A stretch of 64,000 nt of DNA from Oligoflexales bacterium (GCA_947494335.1 CANLUT010000001.1:868001-932000), one strand, 5' to 3'; positions 27,132 to 36,579 are shown, counted from the first letter of the stretch. Numbers and translations: made by a program. The notes: generated by a model not told the origin, from the letters alone.

Positions 27132-28001
27132 TTATTGTTGGCGGACTTTTAGGGCCCAGCTTCGCAGATCTGCCGCAAGTTTTGCGGTTTCTTTTTTTAA
27201 GTGTTCGCGTTGATCTGGATCCATCAGTGAGAAGATAGACTCCAAAGTTCGTTTACGTGATGCTGCCAAGGCAGATTTGTGTTTTTTGGACTCTAGGCTG
27301 AGAACAGAATCAGGGTCTTTCACAAGCTTTTTGCAGGTTTCGCGTATTGTCTCTGGGGAGCGACTTTCATTTGCAAGTAACTCAATCACCTTTGACTGAG
27401 CTTCATTGGAATATGCAAGATAATCGCGTTCCCAATGTCCATGGATATCCTTCTCCTTTTCAATTTGCTCGATAGCGTCGCGTTGAGGGTTGTTTATCCG
27501 TCCGAGCCATTGGGTGACGTTCTCGAAAGAACGTTTTATGACCGATTTTCTGTACTTTTCAAGACCACCATTTTTTTCAGGGGCAAACTTACGATTTCTT
27601 TCCTGGAGCTTTTCCTTCAGGTGTAACACCTGGTCAGGTCGTAGGCTAGCGAGGAGCGGGGCTGCTGCATCGCAACCATCCACACTTAAATCAGAGGTCA
27701 GCTGGCTTAGCTTCTCCATTTGGAGCTCGGGTGACGTCGTCTGTCCTAAAGCTTCAATATGATTTGAAATCTCGTCAACTTTGGAGTTTGCGACTTTTAA
27801 AGAAAATTTTCGCCACATGTCTCTGAAATCGTTTTTTTGGTTGTGATCCAAATCAAAGAATCTCGCCGCCGTTTGAGTGGCAAAAAACTCGTGATGTTCG
27901 AAAACGACTCGGCGCATCGAGCATCCCGAGAAACAAATCCCGGTCAAAAAAATTCTCACAATGAGATTCAGTGTGGAGCTTTGTTGTGTCCTGGGTCGCA
28001 T
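27132..28001 (-). CDS. DUF6279-family lipoprotein
   Basis: The start at 28001 has ggag six bases upstream. A type II signal peptide ends in the lipobox CFSGC. The mature protein is almost all helical: FFDLDHNQKNDFRDMWRKF, a central LASLRPDQVLHLKEKLQERN and TQWLGRINNPQRDAIEQI, which are the conserved blocks of DUF6279 lipoproteins. The function of that family is not established; it is periplasmic and membrane-anchored. Convergent with the preceding lipoprotein across the palindrome. Confidence 0.75.
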   Translation of the reverse strand: MRPRTQQSSTLNLIVRIFLTGICFSGCSMRRVVFEHHEFFATQTAARFFDLDHNQKNDFRDMWRKFSLKVANSKVDEISNHIEALGQTTSPELQMEKLSQLTSDLSVDGCDAAAPLLASLRPDQVLHLKEKLQERNRKFAPEKNGGLEKYRKSVIKRSFENVTQWLGRINNPQRDAIEQIEKEKDIHGHWERDYLAYSNEAQSKVIELLANESRSPETIRETCKKLVKDPDSVLSLESKKHKSALAASRKRTLESIFSLMDPDQREHLKKETAKLAADLRSWALKVRQQ

Positions 28002-28145
28002 CAGGTCTCCGAAACCGCTTTTTGAAAACTCGAATTATGATACTCTTTTAACAAAAACAGGCGCAATAGTCGGTGATGACGTCTTCTCATCTTTCCGGCA
28101 GGTGAGCCTTTCGGCAGTTCTTATGTGATTTGAACTGGGGCTATT

Positions 28146-29108
28146 ATGAAAACTCGCGGTTATTTTTTAGCTTTAGTAAGTGGGGCGTGCACGGGGCTGA
28201 CCGTTGCCGTTGGTAAGGTCGCAGCGAGTCATCTGTCGGCTGCAATGTACGTGTTTCTAATGTCAAGCATCTCCCTTTTGATGATGTATTCATGGCGTGC
28301 GCTCACGGTTGGGTTTCGCGTGCGTTGGATGACTTGGAGTGTACTTAATCTTGTTGTTTTACAGGTTATTTTCTCTGCCGCAGCTCTATGGATGTTCTGG
28401 GAGGGCACTCGGCAAATCCACACCGGCATTGCATCCTTTGCTGCGCGGACCGAACTGATATTTGTTTTAATTGCCAGTCACCTCATTTTCCGTGAGAGGG
28501 TTGGATGGGTTGGGTTATTTGGCGCGTCTCTCATTGCTGGTGGCGCGCTGATCATGACAAGTAAGCTGAGCGGTTCATTTGGTGCGGATCTAGCCCTTCC
28601 TGCGGATACGAGTGCCTATGGTCTGACCCTCGTAATTTGCAGTGGTTTTGGATTTGCCGCCTCCGAGTGTTTTTCCAAGACGCTGGCGCATCGGATAGAC
28701 GCCTCTGCTCTGGTTATTTGGCGCAGTCTCTTTTTGGCGATGATATTCGGCTTCATCGTGGTTTCGGCGGAGGGAATAGCCAGCTTTGGAGCCTTAAAGA
28801 CGGAAGATTTGGCCGTGATAAGTTTTGCGTCTCTATTAGGGCCCATTCTCGCCCGACTTACATTTATGTGGTCATTGCGATGTATTGAGCTTGGGACATC
28901 TTATTTACTGTGCCAGGTCGAACCGGTAGTTACGGCTCTGTTTGCGTGGCTGATGCTGGGAGAATCTCTGTCGGAGTCCGAGCTATTTGGCGCGTTGTTA
29001 ATCCTGGTTGGATGTTTGGCCGTTACATCTCCGACAGTTCGTTCACCTGGGAAATTGCTCAGTAAATTCAGAGCCATGAAAGGAAGGGTTGTGTCACAAG
29101 GTGAATGA
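28146..29108 (+). CDS. EamA/DMT-superfamily transporter
   Basis: The 320-aa protein has ten predicted membrane helices arranged as two EamA repeats (residues about 5-140 and 155-300). The repeat ends are typical: GLFGASLIAGGALIMTS and LFGALLILVGCLAVTS, each preceded by a conserved acidic residue in LIFRERVGWVG and MLGESLSE. Members export metabolites or amino acids. Substrate cannot be read from sequence. The ribosome site is ctgggg. A desaturase gene follows 57 bp downstream on the same strand. Confidence 0.88.
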   Translation: MKTRGYFLALVSGACTGLTVAVGKVAASHLSAAMYVFLMSSISLLMMYSWRALTVGFRVRWMTWSVLNLVVLQVIFSAAALWMFWEGTRQIHTGIASFAARTELIFVLIASHLIFRERVGWVGLFGASLIAGGALIMTSKLSGSFGADLALPADTSAYGLTLVICSGFGFAASECFSKTLAHRIDASALVIWRSLFLAMIFGFIVVSAEGIASFGALKTEDLAVISFASLLGPILARLTFMWSLRCIELGTSYLLCQVEPVVTALFAWLMLGESLSESELFGALLILVGCLAVTSPTVRSPGKLLSKFRAMKGRVVSQGE

Positions 29109-29165
29109 ATGTAGACTCGTTCGACTAACATCCGGTAAGCATTAATATTTTCAGGATTTTTACAA

Positions 29166-30227
29166 ATGCCCCCTCATGACTTGATCGACTCCCTTCCCAA
29201 AATTATTAAATCGATTCCCAGACACTGCCTAAGACCTAACACTTGGCGATCAGCTATGTATCTTCTGCGCGACATCTCCCTCGTGATATTGACCGCAGGT
29301 TTAATTTTGAAGGCTAACAATTGGATGTTGGCTTTGCCTCTAAGTCTGCTCTTAGGGCTCGTTTTAACAGGGCTTTTTGTCGTTGCTCATGACGCTGGTC
29401 ATCGTAGTTTTTCAACGAGTCTTCTCGTTAACAACATTGTGGGTGAGATTTTATCAGCACTCTTGATCTGGCCGTTTCATGTCTGGAGGCTAAGTCACGA
29501 TACTCATCACCGATACACCCATCATATTAGTAAGGAAATTGCCTGGCGGCCATTCTCACAGGCTAAGTTAGATCGATTGGGAACTAGCACAAGGCTGATG
29601 TACTTGTGGACAAGAACGTGGGCCTATTTTGTCGGCTCGATTTTCTTTGCGATTTATTTTGTGCGTGATGGCCTTCGAGGTTTGCAATCGAGACATTTTC
29701 GTCGCGATGACCTGAAACTTATTTTCGGATCAATCGGGTTTACAACCCTTGTCACAGGGGTGGTCGTTTACACTATTTGGCGTTCGGCTGGTTGGTATGG
29801 AATAACGTTCCTATTTGTGATCCCGCAATTAACATTTCAGTTTTGGATGAGCTCTTTTACATTCTTCCATCACACGCACCCAGAGTCTCCATTTATGGAC
29901 GAGAGCACCTGGGATCCAGGCAAAGCTCAGCTAGGGTCGACCATTCACATGCGCTATCCAGCGTGGATCGACTGGCTGACTCATGATATCTCCTGGCATG
30001 TTCCCCATCATGTGTGTGTAGGTATTCCGCATTATCATTTGCGTGAGGCTCATAGGGCTCTGAAACAGGCCTACCCCGTGATTGTTAAAGAGGAGACTTT
30101 CTCCATAGCCTACATAAAGCGCGTCATCGCAGAGTGCCAGGTTGCGGGCGAAGTTAGAGAAGGATATGTCCAATGGGATCGCTATCAGACCTCGAGCGAG
30201 CGAATGACTTTGTTGCAAGAATCCTGA
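29166..30227 (+). CDS. Membrane fatty acid desaturase (delta-12/omega-6-like)
   Basis: All three histidine boxes of the di-iron membrane desaturases are present: HDAGH, HDTHHRYTHH and HVPHHV, separated by paired membrane helices, in a normal 353-residue length. They bind a non-haem di-iron centre that introduces a double bond into acyl chains of membrane lipids using oxygen and a reductant. The box spacing fits acyl-lipid delta-12/omega-6 desaturases better than delta-9 acyl-CoA enzymes; regiospecificity is inferred. Expression could respond to temperature, but no regulatory element is visible. Confidence 0.88.
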   Translation: MPPHDLIDSLPKIIKSIPRHCLRPNTWRSAMYLLRDISLVILTAGLILKANNWMLALPLSLLLGLVLTGLFVVAHDAGHRSFSTSLLVNNIVGEILSALLIWPFHVWRLSHDTHHRYTHHISKEIAWRPFSQAKLDRLGTSTRLMYLWTRTWAYFVGSIFFAIYFVRDGLRGLQSRHFRRDDLKLIFGSIGFTTLVTGVVVYTIWRSAGWYGITFLFVIPQLTFQFWMSSFTFFHHTHPESPFMDESTWDPGKAQLGSTIHMRYPAWIDWLTHDISWHVPHHVCVGIPHYHLREAHRALKQAYPVIVKEETFSIAYIKRVIAECQVAGEVREGYVQWDRYQTSSERMTLLQES

Positions 30228-30424
30228 GCGCGTTGAGCCTTTGAAGTTCTTGCAAAAGTTGCAGCCTAATTCAATCAAGGCCGGTGTTTATAACGCCGTC
30301 CTCTGAGTTGATCCCGCCAAAATAAATTATTGGAAAAAATCCTTAGTCCAGTCCTTGGTGTGGTATAATTTTGGGAAGAGTCATCTCAAAATTAGATTCA
30401 CAAGATCCCCTTCAAGGAGGCGAC

Positions 30425-31750
30425 ATGCGGGTTTTCTTTTTGCTAGGTATGCTAGGACTAGGACTTGCGTCCTGTAAAAGCACAGGACCAACGTCTTCCA
30501 CTAAAGGTCTGGATGCTTTCACCGGTCAGAAAGGTGAAGCAGTGTGTTCAGCGGCTGTGTCCTCACAGTTTACGGACCGCTACGATACATTCTGGAATCA
30601 AGGTGGTATTCAGGGGCCAAAAGGGTACCAAAATAATTTGAAAAGCATTTTTGCCGCTGTTCCTTTGGAACTACAGTCTTGGTTTTTCCTTAAAGGCGGT
30701 AAGCTTCAACTGATTGGTAATGCCAAAGAATTCTGTGGTTCGGTTGACGCTACAAATCTTTATCGCGCTGACGGCTCAGTGGGCGGCTGTCTTAATATTC
30801 CAAAAGTTGATGGCTTGTCGGGTATGCCGTCTATCTACGTTGGCGTTGACGCTGCTGACTTTAAATCGCAAATGGAACAAGCTAGTCTGATCGTGCAAGG
30901 GTTTGCAGCGATGACGAGCTCATTCCTGACCGAGATCGCTCTGGCTGAGAAGTTGTCAGAGGGCAATGACCTTCTTTTTGAATTTGGCGCTTACGATGTT
31001 GATATGCGCAATCTAAAAGCAAGCTTGGCCTTTATGGTCATCGAAGATTTAATTAACAACAAAAACTCAGACGGTAAGTCTTATGCAGAGAATCTACCAG
31101 ATGACATGAAGGCTCTCGTCGCTTCATCGAAGGTGCTTGACGCGTCCCTTGATCGTGATACCCGCTGGAAGGCTTTCTGGGGTGCTTATGGTGATCAAGG
31201 ACATCGTGAATTTACCAATTTCGCTGTTGCCCAGGTTTTGGACTCTGCGTGGTGCAATGACTCTACACGAAATGCCATGCTTGCAACCGGCGCAATTTTT
31301 AACAAGACGGGCGCATACTTCAGAGCGGAAGTTGAGCCCGTGATGGCTGAAGCTTTCAATGGAACTCCCGGTCAAACATCTGCAAGTTTGGCTGACAACT
31401 CGTCAAGCGAATATGCAGAAGAAGTAATGGCAGCTGCACCGGTGGCTGGCGCCTCATTCAGTTTGGCTAGAGGTCGTGCTTTCCCGGTCTTAGGATCAGT
31501 TGTCAGAGCGCCTTTCGCGATTGGTAACTACTTTGTTCAAAACAAGCCTGTTCGTAGCTGGTTTGCTAATCATCAGCCGGTTCGTCGCACTCTGTGGGGA
31601 GCGGCAAGATTTGTTGGTGGCGCAGCTCGCGGCGTTGCAATCGTATCGGGACGAGTGGTTGGTGGTGTTGCCCGCGTTGCTGGTAATGGATTCTCAAGAA
31701 TGGGTTATCGGGTAAGGAATGGTTGTTTTATTCGCAGATGGCGTTGCTGA
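30425..31750 (+). CDS. Lipoprotein of unknown function with Arg/Gly-rich C-terminus
   Basis: I chose the ATG at 30425 because of the strong caaggaggc just upstream. A type II signal peptide ends in the lipobox LASC. Residues about 60-320 appear globular and mostly helical with a few cysteines. The last 80 residues change character, becoming Arg/Gly/Val-rich (GAARFVGGAARGVAIVSGR) and ending in a basic Cys-containing tail (RNGCFIRRWRC), possibly membrane- or nucleic-acid-interacting. I recognise no family. It ends at a strong terminator. Confidence 0.7.
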   Translation: MRVFFLLGMLGLGLASCKSTGPTSSTKGLDAFTGQKGEAVCSAAVSSQFTDRYDTFWNQGGIQGPKGYQNNLKSIFAAVPLELQSWFFLKGGKLQLIGNAKEFCGSVDATNLYRADGSVGGCLNIPKVDGLSGMPSIYVGVDAADFKSQMEQASLIVQGFAAMTSSFLTEIALAEKLSEGNDLLFEFGAYDVDMRNLKASLAFMVIEDLINNKNSDGKSYAENLPDDMKALVASSKVLDASLDRDTRWKAFWGAYGDQGHREFTNFAVAQVLDSAWCNDSTRNAMLATGAIFNKTGAYFRAEVEPVMAEAFNGTPGQTSASLADNSSSEYAEEVMAAAPVAGASFSLARGRAFPVLGSVVRAPFAIGNYFVQNKPVRSWFANHQPVRRTLWGAARFVGGAARGVAIVSGRVVGGVARVAGNGFSRMGYRVRNGCFIRRWRC

Positions 31751-31788
31751 AGTGCCCTCGCGAATGGTTTGGAAATAAATAGTCTTAG

Positions 31789-31826
31789 AAATCCCCTCGC
31801 AATAATCACTGCGAGGGGATTTTTTA
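31789..31826 (+). terminator. Strong intrinsic terminator
   Basis: A 12-bp perfect stem aaatcccctcgc/gcgaggggattt with a 10-nt loop is followed by a T-run, 38 bp after the lipoprotein stop. Confidence 0.92.
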
Positions 31827-31949
31827 TTCGCTTTGGTACTACTCAAACGATCTCGTTGGGCTGAAAAGCGGCATGCCCCGGCTCTTCAGTTGTTTTCTTT
31901 GCACGTCTTATCACTATTCTTAGAGTTACATAGGAGGGCCGGTCCCTCA

Positions 31950-32090
31950 TCAAACCTCGGTCCGCAAAGAAGATTCCAAGAAAGTAGCGACTCGAGCCAG
32001 TTCTAGAGATAGATCATCCCGCAGACTTTTGAGTGATTTGGTTAGTTGGCCCGATAACGTCATTTGACTCTCAAACCACTCAATTAACAT
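31950..32090 (-). CDS. Possible 46-residue helical peptide
   Basis: The minus-strand ATG at 32090 has ttagga just upstream and opens 46 codons reading MLIEWFESQMTLSGQLTKSL, then an amphipathic stretch rich in Leu, Ser, Arg and Asp ending LRTEV. Codon use looks protein-like and hydrophobic residues recur every three to four positions. It begins 14 bp beyond the subtilase terminator on the same strand, so it may be expressed by read-through or its own promoter. No family is recognised; it could be a chance frame. Confidence 0.3.
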   Translation of the reverse strand: MLIEWFESQMTLSGQLTKSLKSLRDDLSLELARVATFLESSLRTEV

Positions 32091-32103
32091 TTTTCCTAAA
32101 GAG

Positions 32104-32134
32104 TCATAAAAAAAGAGCCAGTAACCCGGCTCTT
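32104..32134 (-). terminator. Intrinsic terminator of the subtilase gene
   Basis: On the minus strand aagagcc/ggctctt (7 bp, 8-nt loop) is followed by a run of seven T, 43 bp after the subtilase stop. Confidence 0.88.
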
Positions 32135-32176
32135 CGTTAATTCAGACTGTAAAGTTTAGCGAGTTCTCAGAAGTTG

Positions 32177-33799
32177 TTACTTCTGACACCAAGGTAGAGT
32201 TGGATCGAACTGGCACAACATTTCGCACATTTGTGGATCGAGTGGGCATTCCTCAGGGCTACCGCCGCCTCCACCACCGCCGCCGCCGCCGCCAGAACCT
32301 GGCTCGACAACGCGGATGCGAAGTGATTGGTTCGTCTTATTGTCGGCATCAGTAACTGTGACGTTGACTTCCCCAGTGCCTTTAGCAGTCAAGACACCGT
32401 TGGCATCAATGCTTGCAATGGTATCAGCTGACGATGCAAAGCGGTAAGGGGCTTTGCCACCAAAAGCAGAGAACTGAAGGGTTGCATTTGGATTCATCGT
32501 TGCAGCTTGAGGCACGACTGTAAGATCTTCTGCTTTCACGCGCTCGATAACGGCTGCAGCGTCAACACGACATTCACATGCAGTTTCGATAGCGACTTTT
32601 GACCCAGACGCCTGAAGAAGTGCCTTCACTTCCGTTGGCTTCAGGTTAGGGTTATGGGAGAGCATGAGGCCTACAAGGCCGGAGACAAGTGGAGTTGCCA
32701 TCGACGTACCGCTCAGGTTGCCATACTTTTCGCCTGGTAGCGTACTGTAGATTGCGTCGCCAGGAGCTGAAAGGGAAACTTTGCCAATACCGTAGTTTGA
32801 CCAGCTTGGTTTGCCGTCACTGCTGTTAGATGCTGCAACCGTAATCACGTTCGGCAGTGGAGTATTCGCAGGATAGACCTCGTAGCCGTCATTGTTTTTG
32901 CCGTCATTGGAAGCTGCAGCCACAAAGATAACGCCTTTATCGTTGGCTCTCGAAATAGCTTCGGTGATTGGTTGAGCGTCGGATGCGCTTACGCCTGCGC
33001 CCCAGCTTGCACTGATTACGTGAGCGCCATTATTAGTTGCGTAATCAATTGACTTGACTGCGCCCATCAGGTCGCCCGAGCCATCAGCTCCAAGAAACCG
33101 TGATGCCATGATGGAGATCCTCTGGCTCATGCCGCTGATGCCCTTGCCGTTATCACCAACAGCTCCCAAAATGCCGGCACAGTGTGTACCGTGGCCAGGG
33201 TTTTGTGAGCCTGTTTCGTCTTTTGGGTCAGCATCATTACCGTTGAAATCGTAGCCATAAATGTCGTCAACGTAACCGTTGTTATCGTCATCGATGTTGT
33301 TTCCAGCGATCTCTTTCTTGTTGGTCCACATGTTTTCTTTGATGTCGCCATGAGTGTAGTCAACGCCAGTATCGGTTACGGCAATGACGATATCTCGACT
33401 GCCTACGCCACTCGTCCATGCATCGGCCGCACGGACCTTTGCGATTGACCATTGCTTCGCAGTCTCAGGATCGTTAGGCATCTGGAAAGCCTGAACTTTT
33501 TTATTTTCAACAACATACTGCACGTCAGGATTTTTCATGAGCTCAGCAAGACGTTTAGCTGTTTCGCGTTTGGAGGATTTTCCAAGATCGACAACAACCA
33601 AATTGCCTGATTCATGCTGATCAACAACGTTAACGCCATTTAAGCTCTTCGAATAAAGGGCTTGTTGAAAACCTGCCGTGCCTTGCTTGAATTTAACAAT
33701 GTAACCGGCAGCCAGCACAGGATGTGCAGACATGAGGGCCGAAACGCAGAAAGCTGATGCCAACGCGAAACGACGGTTCAAAAGGTTGCGCACTACCAT
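32177..33799 (-). CDS. Secreted subtilisin-family (S8) serine protease with Ig-like domain and Cys-rich tail
   Basis: I chose the start at 33799, preceded by gaaggagga, which begins the signal peptide. An I9-like propeptide (residues 32-105) precedes the catalytic domain. The triad is intact: D143 (VTDTGVDYTHGD), H203 (GHGTHCAGI) and S366 (GTSMATP), with oxyanion N298. After residue 410 comes a BID_2-like Ig domain (TMNPNATLQFSAFGGKAPY), then 11 consecutive glycines and a short tail with four cysteines (ECPLDPQMCEMLCQFDP). The enzyme is exported and self-processed; the tail may anchor or target it. Monocistronic with its own terminator. Confidence 0.93.
   Translation of the reverse strand: MVVRNLLNRRFALASAFCVSALMSAHPVLAAGYIVKFKQGTAGFQQALYSKSLNGVNVVDQHESGNLVVVDLGKSSKRETAKRLAELMKNPDVQYVVENKKVQAFQMPNDPETAKQWSIAKVRAADAWTSGVGSRDIVIAVTDTGVDYTHGDIKENMWTNKKEIAGNNIDDDNNGYVDDIYGYDFNGNDADPKDETGSQNPGHGTHCAGILGAVGDNGKGISGMSQRISIMASRFLGADGSGDLMGAVKSIDYATNNGAHVISASWGAGVSASDAQPITEAISRANDKGVIFVAAASNDGKNNDGYEVYPANTPLPNVITVAASNSSDGKPSWSNYGIGKVSLSAPGDAIYSTLPGEKYGNLSGTSMATPLVSGLVGLMLSHNPNLKPTEVKALLQASGSKVAIETACECRVDAAAVIERVKAEDLTVVPQAATMNPNATLQFSAFGGKAPYRFASSADTIASIDANGVLTAKGTGEVNVTVTDADNKTNQSLRIRVVEPGSGGGGGGGGGGGSPEECPLDPQMCEMLCQFDPTLPWCQK
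32261..32293 (-). repeat. Poly-glycine codon tract in the subtilase gene
   Basis: Eleven consecutive Gly codons include five identical GGC triplets in a row. Triplet tracts of this kind can change length by slippage without breaking the frame, altering the linker before the Cys-rich tail. Confidence 0.8.
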
Positions 33800-34020
33800 A
33801 AATCCTCCTTCACTGGATTGAGGACAAAGGAATAATGATCCCAGTCCCGTGCAACAGAGGAGCCCCTCCCTGGGAATCCTCTTTAGAACCACTTCGAAAA
33901 CAGAAAAACGATATAAATGCTTGATTAAGAGAAAAGGTTAGCGGGAAATTTCTACCTAGTAAAGAGGCAAAGTTGGATGACGGGCCAAAATGTACAAATG
34001 GTGTTCAGATCGCCATTTGG

Positions 34021-34695
34021 CTAGCGTGCGAAGCCTTTGAGTAGGGTTCCCTGGAAATGTACGCACGGCAAGACTGCCGTGTCAGGCATGAGAATGGATC
34101 CCGGTGATAGCACGCTGTTGCAGCCGGTTTGAGCTCTGTCGCCCATGACAGCGCTCATTTTACGTAGGCCAGTCGAGATCAAGTCTGCAGTTATTGGGTG
34201 TTTGACCTTAACTTCAGTGCCCTTGAGCTTGAGATTTGCCAGTTTTGTGCCGGCGCCTAGGTTGACGGACCGTCCCAGGAAGCCGTCGCCCACGTAGGCA
34301 AAGTGTCCTGCTTTTGCTTCATCGAGAAAAACAGCCCCTTTTACTTCTGATGTATGCCCCACAACCGCTTTCGCCCCGATCCATGCGTTGCCGCGAATGT
34401 ACGCCGCATGTCGGATTTCTGCATCCGGTCCAATGATGCACGGCCCCTGGATATACGCAGTTGGCTCAATAGTTGCGCCAGCAGCAATATAGACCCGACC
34501 AGATATAAAAGCCGCAGGATGGACATTGCCCAGTATTTTCGGAGTGTCCTTTACGCCAAGTTCGTCTAGCACTTGGTTCAACCAGTTCTCTAAGTTCTTG
34601 CCCATATAGCCTAAAATCGATTGCTCCGTAAATTTGTCAGATAGCCAAATCGAAGTAGCATCCGTAAAAAGATCAAGAGGTAACAGGTTTGACAT
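34021..34695 (-). CDS. Left-handed beta-helix (hexapeptide) acyltransferase-like protein, GlmU-related
   Basis: Most of the 224-residue protein is a left-handed parallel beta-helix of hexapeptide repeats (for example AAFISGRVYIAAGATIEPTA, IIGPDAEIRHAAYIRG, VNLGAGTKLANLKL). The C-terminal segment SVLSPGSILMPDTAVLPC resembles the acetyltransferase half of GlmU-type nucleotidyltransferases, but no nucleotidyltransferase domain is present. It probably transfers an acyl group to a sugar nucleotide or similar acceptor. The substrate is unknown. The ribosome site is weak. Confidence 0.75.
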   Translation of the reverse strand: MSNLLPLDLFTDATSIWLSDKFTEQSILGYMGKNLENWLNQVLDELGVKDTPKILGNVHPAAFISGRVYIAAGATIEPTAYIQGPCIIGPDAEIRHAAYIRGNAWIGAKAVVGHTSEVKGAVFLDEAKAGHFAYVGDGFLGRSVNLGAGTKLANLKLKGTEVKVKHPITADLISTGLRKMSAVMGDRAQTGCNSVLSPGSILMPDTAVLPCVHFQGTLLKGFAR

Positions 34696-34825
34696 AACTA
34701 TAAATCCGACTTCAAAAAGGGTTGCCTGCTAAAGAGCCGGTAAAACTTGCCGACTCTCATGTCTAGGGTCGTAATGCGAAGACTCATTTCTTTCGCTGAA
34801 ACGAAATCCTGAAAGGACGATCTTA

Positions 34826-35053
34826 ATGTTTGATACGAATAAATTCAAACGATCAGTGAAAGAGTGGTCACGCGAAAATCCAAATGGAACTCTTGAAGAG
34901 CTGGTCGACTTCTGCGAGGAGTTAATACCGCCTGCGCAATATAATAACTACGGATGGCTGGTGGAGCAAAGCGCAGGATGGTATCAACATGTATTGAATA
35001 CGCGTCGAGCGAATACATCAATGGACTGCAGTGATCAGGATGAGGTTGCGTAA
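34826..35053 (+). CDS. Small hypothetical cytoplasmic protein
   Basis: This 75-aa protein has a good ribosome site (gaaaggac) and a protein-like sequence (LEELVDFCEELIPPAQY, then WLVEQSAGWYQHVL), mainly helical and acidic, with no signal peptide. I recognise no family. It stands alone between minus-strand genes. Confidence 0.6.
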   Translation: MFDTNKFKRSVKEWSRENPNGTLEELVDFCEELIPPAQYNNYGWLVEQSAGWYQHVLNTRRANTSMDCSDQDEVA

Positions 35054-35070
35054 ATCGATACTTTAAATTC

Positions 35071-35469
35071 TCAAGGTGTTTCGATTCCGTGTGCGATACC
35101 CTTGATTCTCGAGAATTCCGTTTCCTTAATCATGTCTAATGCTTCAAAATCCTCAAATCCAAGATCATCAATCCAATTGACATTCAGCATTTCCGGAAGC
35201 GGATTTGCGCACTCCCGCCCGTCATCCAGTTCGTAACATTCATACGCCTCAAGAATTTTTCCTGATTTGGTCATGCGATAGTAATGATAACCGTCACCAT
35301 TCACAAGTGCGCCGTCTCGGCTGTCACCGGTCCAGTATTCACGAGCAAAAACCAACTCTTCTTGTCCCGCGCTTTTAATGTCGATGATCTTTCGATCGAT
35401 TGATTTTTTCGGGCTAGACGTGCTTGTTAGCTTGTCAGATTTTCCCGCTGGTTTCTTTGGAGAACTCAT
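35071..35469 (-). CDS. Hypothetical protein
   Basis: The start at 35469 (MSSPKKPAG) has ggag 11 bases upstream; an ATG at 35487 is the alternative. The first 35 residues are Lys/Ser-rich and disordered. The rest is a compact acidic domain with GDGYHYYRMTKSGKILEAYECYE and a Trp/Asp-rich end (NVNWIDDLGFEDFEALDMI). There is no signal peptide. The family is unknown and the gene is convergent with the 75-residue gene. Confidence 0.55.
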   Translation of the reverse strand: MSSPKKPAGKSDKLTSTSSPKKSIDRKIIDIKSAGQEELVFAREYWTGDSRDGALVNGDGYHYYRMTKSGKILEAYECYELDDGRECANPLPEMLNVNWIDDLGFEDFEALDMIKETEFSRIKGIAHGIETP

Positions 35470-35608
35470 TCGGTTTTTTAACTCCATTTCAGATCGAGCT
35501 TCTATTATCTAATCAATTGTGACAGCGGTCAATTTTCAGCTGAAATCACTGGTACTTTCGGCAAGGTCCAGAAATCAAATAAAATTAATCGTGTTTTGAG
35601 TGATTGTT

Positions 35609-36391
35609 CTATGAGTCTAGCCATTTGCCGAAGCGGTCAAATCGTAGTCGGGGAAAAAATTCCCCCTTTGGTGTCCATATGCTCCAGACTACAAACAGTG
35701 CTTTTCCGCGAACATAGGAGAGAGGCACTTCACCCCAAACTCTCGAGTCACTGGAGTTGTCACGATTATCCCCTACACAAAAGACACTGCCTTCTGGCAC
35801 TATCGCGGGCTTGCCGTCGACGTCCGGCCACCATGCCCTCGTTGCTCGACGGAAGTCAGGTTTATTTTGCATGACCCAGTGGTCAAGCCCTTCAAGGTTT
35901 TCGCGGTACAAAAGCTTATATTCCTGTTCGTCAACAATATCGTCCAGAATCGATCGATCCTGATTGTGATCAATACGGTTTTGAGCAACTCCGTTAATGT
36001 AAAGGACGTCATCTTTTAGCTGGATCTGATCGCCGGCAACTGCAACCACTCGTTTTACGTAGTCGATATCGGGATCTCGCGGGTATTTGAATACAATAAT
36101 ATCGCCGCGCTTGGGCGTTCCCCATGAGACAACAGCCGTGTCTGTGAAGGGGATTTTAAAATCATAAGCCAGCTTCCATGCGAGCAGCCGGTCGCCAACC
36201 TTGATTGTCGGCTCCATAGATGATGTTGGAACATAATAGGGTGAAGCCACACTCCAGCGAACGCAAAACACAATTAAAATCAGGATACCGAAGCTTTTCA
36301 AGCTCTCAAAACTAAACATCCCTGGCTTTTCATCAGGAACTGGGCTTTGTGTCGCGGTCGTACTGGTCGGTGATTCTGATTCAGTCTTCAT
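35609..36391 (-). CDS. lepB: Signal peptidase I
   Basis: This inner-membrane leader peptidase cleaves Sec and Tat signal peptides from exported proteins. I chose the start at 36391 (gaaag upstream). One membrane segment lies at residues 33-50 and the catalytic dyad is intact: S58 in PTSSMEPT and K113 in YVKRVVA. GDNRDNSSDSR is the conserved C-terminal box E. An insertion between the two halves (about residues 130-190) is longer than the minimal family core. It fits the many signal-peptide-bearing proteins encoded nearby. Confidence 0.95.
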   Translation of the reverse strand: MKTESESPTSTTATQSPVPDEKPGMFSFESLKSFGILILIVFCVRWSVASPYYVPTSSMEPTIKVGDRLLAWKLAYDFKIPFTDTAVVSWGTPKRGDIIVFKYPRDPDIDYVKRVVAVAGDQIQLKDDVLYINGVAQNRIDHNQDRSILDDIVDEQEYKLLYRENLEGLDHWVMQNKPDFRRATRAWWPDVDGKPAIVPEGSVFCVGDNRDNSSDSRVWGEVPLSYVRGKALFVVWSIWTPKGEFFPRLRFDRFGKWLDS

Positions 36392-36579
36392 GGGACTTTC
36401 TTTCCAGATGATCAAGAGGGTGAAAAGATCGGGTAGAGACTAACACAACAAAGAATCTTTTTACCATTAATCTTTGGGGGCTGCGCGGATGGGTGGCGAA
36501 GTGTTTTTTTTGAGGGCTCATGAGTCGGTCCCCAATGACCGATAATTAAAAGGATGGTTGGATAGGGGATGGGCTCAGT

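Larger units (their letters stand above)
31823..32176. other. Intergenic region between lipoprotein terminator and subtilase gene
   Basis: The region holds the subtilase terminator and one plausible 46-codon minus-strand gene (both listed). A near-palindrome gagggccggtccctc at 31933-31947 lies just after that small gene. Nothing else is recognised. Confidence 0.5.

Noticed and set aside
36515-36555. Small hairpin near cggtccccaatgaccg as a regulatory element
   Set aside because: The stem is only 4 bp and no function can be supported.
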